Assembly (NCBI RefSeq): GCF_030412915.1
Contig: NZ_JAUHJR010000008.1
Span: forward strand, 1-64,000
Length of the DNA: 64,000 nt
Reading direction: 5' to 3'
Source: Nocardioides abyssi
GTDB lineage: Bacteria > Actinomycetota > Actinomycetes > Propionibacteriales > Nocardioidaceae
Shown: piece by piece, positions 58,807-64,000 of the stretch
How the letters are laid out: each line of letters begins with the position of its first letter
Position numbering within the stretch: the first letter of the stretch is position 1
The notes under the pieces: model-generated
Database searches by the model: none
What the model saw: the letters and a program-made list of their open reading frames with translations, nothing else
Told to the model about the DNA's origin: nothing
Translations under genes and position numbers: made by a program

Positions 58807-58941
58807 ATGAACGCCACCACTCGTCACGACTTCTCCCGTACCGCCGTTTCGGTGGCTGCCAAGTCCCGTGGTCGTCGTCTGACCAGCCGTGAGGTTGCAC
58901 GGGTAAACCGTCAGGCACGGAAGGCGTTCAGTAGCCTCTGA
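58807..58941 (+). CDS. Small basic phage protein
   Basis: A 44-residue protein, MNATTRHDFSRTAVSVAAKS then RGRRLTSREVARVNRQARKA and FSSL. Strongly basic and probably helical, so it may bind nucleic acid. TAAGGAT precedes the ATG, and a strong terminator lies right after the stop. A longer reading frame through it (from 58459) is a frame over lsr2 and was not used. Confidence 0.6.
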   Translation: MNATTRHDFSRTAVSVAAKSRGRRLTSREVARVNRQARKAFSSL

Positions 58942-58953
58942 GAGCAACAAAAA

Positions 58954-58998
58954 AGCCCCTCTGACGGCCTAGGAGTGTTTCTAGGTATCAGAGGGGCT
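58954..58998. terminator. Strong bidirectional terminator
   Basis: AGCCCCTCTGA (58954-58964) pairs perfectly with 58988-58998, with CCTAG/CTAGG inside. AACAAAAAA precedes and GTTGTTTTTT follows, so it stops transcription in both directions. Confidence 0.88.
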
Positions 58999-59229
58999 GT
59001 TGTTTTTTCTAGAGGCTGACAGAGCATGGGGAGTCTGTGGAAGACCGGGAAGGAACCACCCGGCAGACTGCTTCACAAGATACTACTTACTACTTGACCC
59101 ATGCCCTGCCAAACCTGTCGGTACACCCATACTCAGACCACTGGCAACGTTGGTTCGTGTTTCCCAATGCGGAACGATGTACCCGTTAAGGAGAGCGCAG
59201 CAGCAACATAACTCTCCGTACCGCCCGGT

Positions 59230-59364
59230 TCAGGCGGCAGACTCGATAAATCCCACGGACTCGACTGGTTGCTTGCAGTCGGGACACTTCTTGATGACTC
59301 GCTTACGTCTGTGGAACTTCTCGCACTTGGCGCACCACAGCATCTTCTCAACGGTCGTCTTCAT
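59230..59364 (-). CDS. Small zinc-ribbon protein
   Basis: A 44-residue protein, MKTTVEKMLWCAKCEKFHRR then KRVIKKCPDCKQPVESVGFI. Two CxxC pairs form a treble-clef/rubredoxin-like zinc site. GGAGACAT precedes the ATG. Function unknown; small zinc ribbons in phages often interact with RNA polymerase or nucleic acid, which is only a suggestion here. Confidence 0.65.
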   Translation of the reverse strand: MKTTVEKMLWCAKCEKFHRRKRVIKKCPDCKQPVESVGFIESAA

Positions 59365-59385
59365 ATGTCTCCTAGGGAAAAGCAA

Positions 59386-59413
59386 ACAGGGCCAGTCCTC
59401 AGACCAGCCCTGT
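59386..59413. terminator. Terminator between small leftward genes
   Basis: ACAGGGC (59386-59392) pairs with GCCCTGT (59407-59413), with GTC/GAC inside, followed on the plus strand by CTTTTTT. On the minus strand TTTGCTTTT follows. Confidence 0.75.
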
Positions 59414-59446
59414 CTTTTTTATGCTTACATACTTATGGAGTGGTGA

Positions 59447-59695
59447 TTACCCCTCATCCGTGACGGGTTCATCCTCTTCATCTTGCTTGATTCTGTTGCG
59501 GTACTTCTCTACATAGCGGTCTGCTGCTTCCTCATCGGTGTTAGCGATGATGGGTGTGCGACCGTACATGCCTTGAACAATCTTTACTGCCTCACCATCC
59601 ATCATTGCATCTAGCAAGTGGTTGGTTCCCGGTACATAGTCGGTTACTTCCAACTTCCTACGTACCATCGCTTCTCTCTTTTGTTGTCCTGCCAT
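59447..59695 (-). CDS. Phage protein of unknown function
   Basis: An 82-residue protein, MAGQQKREAMVRRKLEVTDY then NTDEEAADRYVEKYRNRIKQ and an acidic end. ATG 59695 overlaps the stop of the upstream gene by one base. No domain recognised. Confidence 0.6.
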   Translation of the reverse strand: MAGQQKREAMVRRKLEVTDYVPGTNHLLDAMMDGEAVKIVQGMYGRTPIIANTDEEAADRYVEKYRNRIKQDEEDEPVTDEG

Positions 59696-60033
59696 TAAGC
59701 GGTTGAGTCCCCTTCCTCTTCGTCGTCCCAATCGGGCTTCTGGTGCAAAGACAGCAAACCTGTCTTCTTATCAAGCGTTGCATGACCGCTCTCAATCATT
59801 AGCCTTAACGAATAAGACAACCACGCTTCTCCCGTGCCGTCCTCATCTTCAAGTCCGTACTGCTGTCCTAGACTCTTGAACCAGTTAGCCATATGGGTCT
59901 TGGCTGCAAACTTCTTCTGACCTGTCTGCCAATCAATGTGTTCCACTACGACGAGTGAACACACTTTTACCTTGTCACTCTTCTCTGTGTCGGCAAGGAT
60001 TTGTCTCCTTAGCCTGTAACTGCTGTACGTCAT
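59695..60033 (-). CDS. Phage protein of unknown function, first gene of the leftward early operon
   Basis: A 112-residue protein, MTYSSYRLRRQILADTEKSD, KVCSLVVVEHIDWQTGQKKF, AWLSYSLRLMIESGHATLDK and an acidic tail. AATAGGAG lies upstream of ATG 60033. It is the first coding sequence after the 735-nt leftward leader. Confidence 0.65.
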   Translation of the reverse strand: MTYSSYRLRRQILADTEKSDKVKVCSLVVVEHIDWQTGQKKFAAKTHMANWFKSLGQQYGLEDEDGTGEAWLSYSLRLMIESGHATLDKKTGLLSLHQKPDWDDEEEGDSTA

Positions 60034-60641
60034 CTGTTTATTCTCCTATTGTTATTTGTACCGTTCGGCCTACCGGCCTCACGTCCCACACTCGGCTACG
60101 CCTTCGGTGGGTGACTCTTTCTTCCTAGAAGTTAGGAGAGGGTTTGTTATTTACGTACCCTGTCCTAACCTTTGTTCCTTCTAACTTCAAGGCGTAGGCG
60201 CTTGCGCCGTAGCCTCACGTAGCGACGCAGGAGCGGAGTGTTTGTAACTGCTTCTAACGTCTTTGGGCTTGTCTTAGTTTTGTTTGTGTTGGGCTGTTTT
60301 TGGGCGTGAAAGACCATACGACCTTTTCAGGAAGTCTGGTCTCCCAGCCACCGTTCCAGTGCTTCAATGTTCCATGCTGGGTAGTTTTTGCTACCCGCGT
60401 CTCTTTAGAGACCGTTTCAGTCAGGTTCCACTGTCGTGTGGTTCTAGCGGTCAGACGCCTTGGGTTTTACCCGGTCTCGGTCACTACGTATTCCGAAACT
60501 GTCTATTCCATTACGACGCTATCTCTGCGTCCTTGGCCGTCCCTATTCCTACACACCGTGTCGTTCCCTGACGCTGGTTAACTAGCATCTATACGGTAGA
60601 TACTGTGTACTTCAACGTAGGTGATACACAGGGGGAACCTT
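60034..60641 (-). ncRNA. Highly structured leftward leader RNA region
   Basis: About 600 bases without a convincing gene. Read on the minus strand it has many perfect short helices: CTGTGTA/TACACAG (near 60630 and 60604), GACGC/GCGTC (60530), GGG/CCC around TAAAA (60468), GTCTC/GAGAC around TAAA (60410), GGGTAG/CTACCC around CAAAAA (60393), AGACCA/TGGTCT (60340), GGCGC/GCGCC (60208), and two alternative partners for TCCTAACTTC (60129). Loops are A-rich while helices are GC-rich, typical of structured RNA. Whether it is a leader, an independent RNA or both is not known. Confidence 0.6.
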
Positions 60642-60691
60642 CAAAAAGAAAGAACCCCTGCCAGCCACGACCAAGCCGCTGACAGGGGTTC
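60642..60691 (-). terminator. Early terminator in the leftward leader, with pseudoknot-forming loop
   Basis: On the minus strand GAACCCCTG (60691-60683) pairs with CAGGGGTTC (60660-60652), extended inward by four more pairs, then TTCTTTCTTTTTG. The 12-base loop contains TTGGTCGTG (60674-60666), complementary over nine bases to CACGACCAA near the transcript 5' end (60758-60750). Confidence 0.8.
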
Positions 60692-60775
60692 TCATAGGAA
60701 CGAAACTAGATTTCGTAAAACTGTGGGTACTCCTTGCAAGAGGCAATCGTTGGTCGTGTCTTGCTTACATATACT

Positions 60776-60804
60776 ATCTTAAACCAAGTTGTTCTACTTG
60801 TCAA
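60776..60804 (-). promoter_or_regulatory. Leftward early promoter
   Basis: On the minus strand TTGACA (60804-60799), a 17-base spacer and TAAGAT (60781-60776) form a sigma70-type promoter. Transcription would start near 60769, giving a leader of about 735 nt before the first gene. Confidence 0.75.
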
Positions 60805-60918
60805 GTTGAGAGCAACATTCTTGGTGATTCTTCGATATCTCAATCATAGCAGGCCCCACCGACAGTCCGAATGGACCAACCGGTGTTTTCCGGGGCATTC
60901 TTGCTTAATCTCAGAGTT

Positions 60919-60939
60919 TGTTACCAAACTGTTACCAAA
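60919..60939. promoter_or_regulatory. Tandem 10-base repeats, candidate operator
   Basis: TGTTACCAAA occurs at 60919-60928 and 60930-60939, a period of 11 bases, so both copies face the same side of the helix. They lie between the two divergent promoters. Confidence 0.55.
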
Positions 60940-60986
60940 TAAGTCCGAAAAAGACCCAAAAAGGGCCGGAAATGACGTTCCCTGGC

Positions 60987-61015
60987 TTGCATTGGGAAAC
61001 CATATAGTATATAGT
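60987..61015 (+). promoter_or_regulatory. Rightward early promoter
   Basis: TTGCAT (60987-60992), a 17-base spacer and TATAGT (61010-61015). The -10 is identical to that of the promoter at 29914. It is 77 bases upstream of the first rightward gene. Confidence 0.75.
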
Positions 61016-61091
61016 TAATATTAGCAGGATGGAAATAGACGCTCTTGGAAGGAGTACCACCCTGACTTACATAAAATAGGACAACAAAATC

Positions 61092-61706
61092 ATGACAAAC
61101 GAAACAACTTCGGTAAAGGACCGAACAGAAGAAAACACCAAGCGAGGACGCAGCGCCAGTTACTTTGGCTGCTTGGTACAAGACTGCGAAGAGAAGCACT
61201 ACGCAAAGCAGTATTGCAGGAAGCACTACGCTAAGTTCAGGACTTATGGAGACCCGCTGCACCAGCAGGACTTCATCAACTCCGGGAAGGAATGCCACTG
61301 CGGCAAGCCTGCCCAATCTCGCGGCATGTGCAAGGCGCATTACATGGCATGGTGGTCAGAGAACGCCGAGCAAAAGCCGGTCGATGAGGGCCACCACAAC
61401 TTCAAGGCCGAAAACGTCACCTACGCCACAGCCCACTACAGGGTGCGTCGCGCCAAGGGTAGTGCGAGGGACTACCAGTGCCTTGACTGCGACAACATGG
61501 CAACCGACTGGTGCCTAATCGTAAATCCTTCTGAGAAGCATTACGGGTATTCGGCATACGGCAGAAAGCCAACTACGGCCTTTTCTCTTAACCCCGATGA
61601 CTATGAGCCACGTTGCTCAGACTGCCACAAGGCATACGACGCCAAGCACGGTAACCGCTCCTACAAGACCGGTCGGTACGCACAGGTCAATGGCGGTGCC
61701 AAGTGA
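61092..61706 (+). CDS. Cys/His-rich HNH-like phage protein
   Basis: A 204-residue protein with repeated Cys/His clusters: YFGCLVQDCEEKHYAKQYCR then KHYAKFRTYGDP, CHCGKPAQSRGMCKAHYMAW, and a C-terminal CLDCDNMATDW with PRCSDCHKAYDAKHG. The first two clusters are zinc-finger-like repeats; the last resembles the zinc part of an HNH nuclease. DNA-binding or nuclease role likely, not proven. First gene of the rightward operon. Confidence 0.65.
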   Translation: MTNETTSVKDRTEENTKRGRSASYFGCLVQDCEEKHYAKQYCRKHYAKFRTYGDPLHQQDFINSGKECHCGKPAQSRGMCKAHYMAWWSENAEQKPVDEGHHNFKAENVTYATAHYRVRRAKGSARDYQCLDCDNMATDWCLIVNPSEKHYGYSAYGRKPTTAFSLNPDDYEPRCSDCHKAYDAKHGNRSYKTGRYAQVNGGAK

Positions 61707-62344
61707 GCGTAATGCAGCAGGGCGAACTTCTGTGGACAGCCCACCACAACTACATTACTTCTACCGCCCGCTCTATCAGCAGGTCATATGCGAAGGTAGA
61801 GGAAGAGGACGTAACCCAAGAGATTTGGGTCTTCCTGTGGAAGAAGGAACCAGCGTTCCTAGAGCAAGAGCGTAGTGACGAATATATCCGTCGAAGCATC
61901 CTTAACGTTGCTCGCAACTACGCAGCCAAGATGCGTGATACCGCTCTACGTGAGACGGACACGTTCTACTACACGCTAGAAGAAGTTAAGGACCTACTCC
62001 CCCACTTCTTCGGTCTGTATGAGTCATGGGCACTAGCGCCGGTACCGGATGGTGCGGCAACCATGACCCGTAACGACAACGTAGAAATGATGTGCGACCT
62101 GTCGCTTGCTATGGACAAGTTGAGCGCAGCACAGCGAGAGATTCTAGTTAGGAAGTACGGAGACGGTGAGGAACTATCTGAGCCTAAGGACCGTCAGCAG
62201 GCATCACGTGCAGTTATCAGATTGTGGAAGACCCTCAACACTGAGACTGATAAGCGTGCCAAGGCTCACGAAGGGCCGGGTAACAGGAAGGTCATCAGCA
62301 ATAGCAAGTCAGTCTATGACACCAAGAGTGCGGTGGATGACTGA
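61703..62344 (+). CDS. Sigma factor-like protein
   Basis: A 213-residue protein resembling small sigma factors: SISRSYAKVEEEDVTQEIWV with FLWKK (region 2-like) and SLAMDKLSAAQREILVRKYG (region 4 start). SEPKDRQQASRAVIRLWKTL is the putative recognition helix region. Could be a phage sigma factor directing late genes, or a degenerate relative. GTG 61703 overlaps the preceding stop; ATG 61712 is the other option. Confidence 0.65.
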   Translation: MSVMQQGELLWTAHHNYITSTARSISRSYAKVEEEDVTQEIWVFLWKKEPAFLEQERSDEYIRRSILNVARNYAAKMRDTALRETDTFYYTLEEVKDLLPHFFGLYESWALAPVPDGAATMTRNDNVEMMCDLSLAMDKLSAAQREILVRKYGDGEELSEPKDRQQASRAVIRLWKTLNTETDKRAKAHEGPGNRKVISNSKSVYDTKSAVDD

Positions 62345-62517
62345 TGCTCAATACCTTCATCTACCGCGATGTAGATACAACAACATGGCGTTGGTATGTC
62401 CTTAACGGGTCTCACGTCCTAGACCAAGGCGTAGCCAAGACTCAGAAGACCGCTGAGAACAAGGCAGCCACGTCCAAGGCAATCATCACCTACCAGTTGG
62501 ATGGTGAGTGGGCGTGA
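62344..62517 (+). CDS. Small phage protein, paralogue of 62735
   Basis: A 57-residue protein, MLNTFIYRDVDTTTWRWYVL then NGSHVLDQGVAKTQKTAENK. The pattern W-x-V-x-x-G-x-x-(V)-x-D-Q-G is shared with the protein at 62735. ATG overlaps the stop of the sigma-like gene. Function unknown. Confidence 0.6.
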   Translation: MLNTFIYRDVDTTTWRWYVLNGSHVLDQGVAKTQKTAENKAATSKAIITYQLDGEWA

Positions 62518-62738
62518 TTCGTGAAACCACTCCCCCGATGGATGAGCACCTAACGGCTGAGGAACAAACCATCTGGGCTGACCTCATCTGTGAGGGATTT
62601 AACGAGAACGAGATTGAACACCTAGAAAACTACGCAGAGTGGGGATTCGGGGCGGTAGATAAGGGAAGCGATATTTCCACTACCGGCCCTCTCATCCTAG
62701 ACACCCTTGCTAAGTACGAAGGGAGTGAAGATGAGTGA
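62514..62738 (+). CDS. Small acidic phage protein
   Basis: A 74-residue acidic protein (ETTPPMDEHLTAEEQTIWAD, FNENEIEHLENYAEWGFGAV). GTG 62514 overlaps the previous stop; a GTG at 62508 is also possible. No family recognised. Confidence 0.55.
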   Translation: MIRETTPPMDEHLTAEEQTIWADLICEGFNENEIEHLENYAEWGFGAVDKGSDISTTGPLILDTLAKYEGSEDE

Positions 62739-62899
62739 AGATTATGCACGGTCCGATTGGAGATACCTACGCGTGGCTAGTCATTAAAGAAGGCCACATC
62801 GTAGACCAAGGATATGACGAAGACCCCGAAACAGCACAGCAGCAAATGAAAGCAGCAGCAGCCTTCTGGGAAACACATACATACGAAATCGAAGAGTGA
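62735..62899 (+). CDS. Small phage protein, paralogue of 62344
   Basis: A 54-residue protein read from GTG 62735, which overlaps the previous stop: HGPIGDTYAWLVIKEGHIVD then QGYDEDPETAQQQMKAAAAF. WLVIKEGHIVDQG parallels WYVLNGSHVLDQG of the protein at 62344, suggesting duplication. Strong terminator directly downstream. Confidence 0.6.
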   Translation: MKIMHGPIGDTYAWLVIKEGHIVDQGYDEDPETAQQQMKAAAAFWETHTYEIEE

Positions 62900-62906
62900 G
62901 CAAGAG

Positions 62907-62932
62907 CCCCGTTAGGAGAAATCCTAGCGGGG
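62907..62932. terminator. Terminator of the rightward operon
   Basis: CCCCGTTAGGA (62907-62917) pairs with TCCTAGCGGGG (62922-62932, one G-T) around GAAA, then TTTCTTCGTT. Confidence 0.85.
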
Positions 62933-62942
62933 TTTCTTCGTT

Positions 62943-63140
62943 CTACGACCGGACGTAGCGGTAGACGATGGTTGGTTGCTGGTAGCCACCGCCCCTGCTC
63001 TCGGAGTGGTAGCCGTCGAACGTCAGGGAGCCGTCAGCCAAGCCCGCGTCAGCCTCATCCTTGGTGATGGGTGTGCGTAGGTCGCCCTCCCAGACCTCAT
63101 GGACCTGTGGAGCGGCAGGAGTCTTGCTGAACCAACCCAT
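62943..63140 (-). CDS. Small phage protein of unknown function
   Basis: A 65-residue protein, MGWFSKTPAAPQVHEVWEGD then SLTFDGYHSESRGGGYQQPT. Converges on the rightward operon. No domain recognised. Confidence 0.6.
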   Translation of the reverse strand: MGWFSKTPAAPQVHEVWEGDLRTPITKDEADAGLADGSLTFDGYHSESRGGGYQQPTIVYRYVRS

Positions 63141-63183
63141 GCGAGCAGTGTAGGAGGCCGCAGGAGCCGTTCTGAGGGCATGG

Positions 63184-63218
63184 AAAAGCCCCCAAGGCCA
63201 TAGACCTCAGGGGCTTTC
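63184..63218. terminator. Terminator after the DUF3631 gene
   Basis: AAAGCCCC (63185-63192) pairs with GGGGCTTT (63210-63217), in the short gap after the leftward gene at 63228; TTTTCCATGCCC follows on the minus strand. Confidence 0.75.
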
Positions 63219-63227
63219 CTCAGACGC

Positions 63228-64000
63228 TCACAGCCACTCGTTCCACACCGGCTCTAGGTCCGACCGGAAGTAGTACCAGTTGGAGATTTTGCGCGGCTCC
63301 ACTCCGTACGCCTTCATGCAGGGACGCAGCGCCTTGGGCGTGATGTTGGGCAGCGTGTCGTAGGCACTCAGGTAGTCGGCCAGCACCGACGACTGCACGC
63401 GGTCTCCCTTGTGCTCGTCGAAGTAGTCACGCGTGGCGCTCAGAATCTCGTTCGGCAGGTTCTCAGCCTCATCAGGCCACTGGTGACGCTTCTGGGCCTC
63501 ACGGGCACGCTTGGGCCAGTCACCACCGGCAGCAGCCGCGATGGAGTGCAGCGGTGCCCAAATCTGGTTGGTGCGGTTGACCGTGGTGGGCTTGACCCAC
63601 GTCCACGACTCGGAGTGCTTGGCAAGGCGTGCCTGTACCTCATCGTGGTAGGCGATGTGGTCGTAGGGGTCGAACGCCTCTTCCGGCTCACCAACCCGCA
63701 TCTGTACCGGGATGCAACGCTGTCGGGTGGCCTCCGGCATGGTGCCGTTCTCGATGCCTGCGAAGGCCAGAGCGCCATAGACAGGGATAGCCCCGCTCTT
63801 CCTAAGCACGAAGCCGTCAGGCGTGTAGCCGTCGTTGATGACCGCCGTGAGTACCTTGCGCTCAGGGTGGCCCGAAAACAGGTTGTCGGTCTCGTCCAAG
63901 AACACCGTGTTCAACTGGCAAATCTTGAACAGGCCAGCCGTGCTGCTGGTGCCTGCACGGATGCCAGCGTGTGAGGCGAACTTGATGATGTCCGCTTGCG
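63228..64000 (-). CDS. Partial DUF3631-type ATPase, C-terminal part
   Basis: The frame is open to the window edge, so the gene is incomplete at its 5' end; the apparent TTG start at 63914 is internal. TVFLDETDNLFSGHPERKVL is a Walker B-like helicase/ATPase motif, LTAVINDGYTPDGFVLRKSG and VYGALAFAGIENGTMPEATR follow, and the end (YLSAYDTLPNITPKALRPCM) is the DUF3631 region. Such proteins usually pair with primase/polymerase modules in phage replication. Codon usage is closer to the host's than that of the late genes. Confidence 0.7.
   Translation of the reverse strand, partial: QADIIKFASHAGIRAGTSSTAGLFKICQLNTVFLDETDNLFSGHPERKVLTAVINDGYTPDGFVLRKSGAIPVYGALAFAGIENGTMPEATRQRCIPVQMRVGEPEEAFDPYDHIAYHDEVQARLAKHSESWTWVKPTTVNRTNQIWAPLHSIAAAAGGDWPKRAREAQKRHQWPDEAENLPNEILSATRDYFDEHKGDRVQSSVLADYLSAYDTLPNITPKALRPCMKAYGVEPRKISNWYYFRSDLEPVWNEWL

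Noticed and set aside
59000-59220. Possible small genes between the bidirectional terminator and the zinc-ribbon gene
   Set aside because: No frame with a convincing start, ribosome-binding site and composition on either strand; left as non-coding.
60284-60571. 95-residue plus-strand reading frame in the early control region
   Set aside because: No ribosome-binding site, odd composition, and it lies over the dense hairpins of the leader. Better explained as RNA structure.

Overview
The window holds two very different kinds of DNA. Bases 1 to about 28,330 are high-GC chromosome of an actinobacterium, most likely Nocardioides or a close relative. The evidence is a mycobacterial-type steroid catabolism cluster, a DUF222/HNH gene of the kind common in Nocardioides, and many GTG starts. 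Bases about 28,330 to 64,000 are the left and middle part of a prophage of clearly lower GC. It has siphovirus-type structural genes and a large serine integrase, and it runs off the right edge.

Chromosome. The first 8.7 kb is the KstR2-type C/D-ring degradation locus in the same order as in Mycobacterium tuberculosis: fadE30-ipdF-kstR2-fadA6 on the minus strand, divergent from fadD3-fadE31-fadE32-fadE33 on the plus strand, with an 18-bp palindrome in the divergent gap. After unrelated genes (a 44-residue peptide plus an SPL-family radical SAM enzyme, a CYTH protein, an AlkZ-like protein, GrpB, SulP) comes the A/B-ring module hsaA-hsaD-hsaC-hsaB with a KstR box. A DUF222/HNH gene bounded by a 38-bp inverted repeat follows. 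Then come hsaG-hsaF, divergent from kstD and a MaoC hydratase across a second KstR box; the hsaE expected here is missing. Together these enzymes would open rings A/B and release HIP, activate HIP to its CoA thioester and degrade rings C/D. A YceH-methyltransferase fusion, a second SPL-family enzyme, a cold-shock gene and a 2H phosphoesterase lie between the steroid genes and the prophage.

Prophage. The phage is inserted in a cryptochrome/photolyase-related gene, of which only the 3' part (28,029 to about 28,328) remains here. Rightward from the junction are the integrase, a ribbon-helix-helix protein with a self-overlapping operator, and a small exported-protein/lipoprotein cassette. From 31.5 to 56.2 kb the late genes run leftward. 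Read in their own direction they are: terminase small and large subunits, portal, MuF-like protein, scaffold, major capsid, head-tail connectors, tail tube, tail assembly chaperones joined by a -1 frameshift, M23-bearing tape measure, minor tail proteins, a collagen-like fibre, a DNRLRE protein and holin/membrane genes. A tRNA with a UAG (Leu) anticodon and a G-rich possible cos region precede the terminase. From 56.5 to 60.0 kb are small leftward early genes, two HNH genes and, on the plus strand, an Lsr2 homologue and a basic small protein.

The 1-kb gap at 60.03-61.09 kb is the early control region. It has divergent sigma70-like promoters, tandem operator-like repeats, and a leftward leader of about 735 nt with an early terminator and many perfect hairpins. 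Rightward genes beyond it encode a Cys/His-rich HNH-like protein, a sigma-like protein and small proteins. A partial DUF3631 ATPase runs off the right edge. All family calls come from recognising protein sequence by eye; no database search was run.
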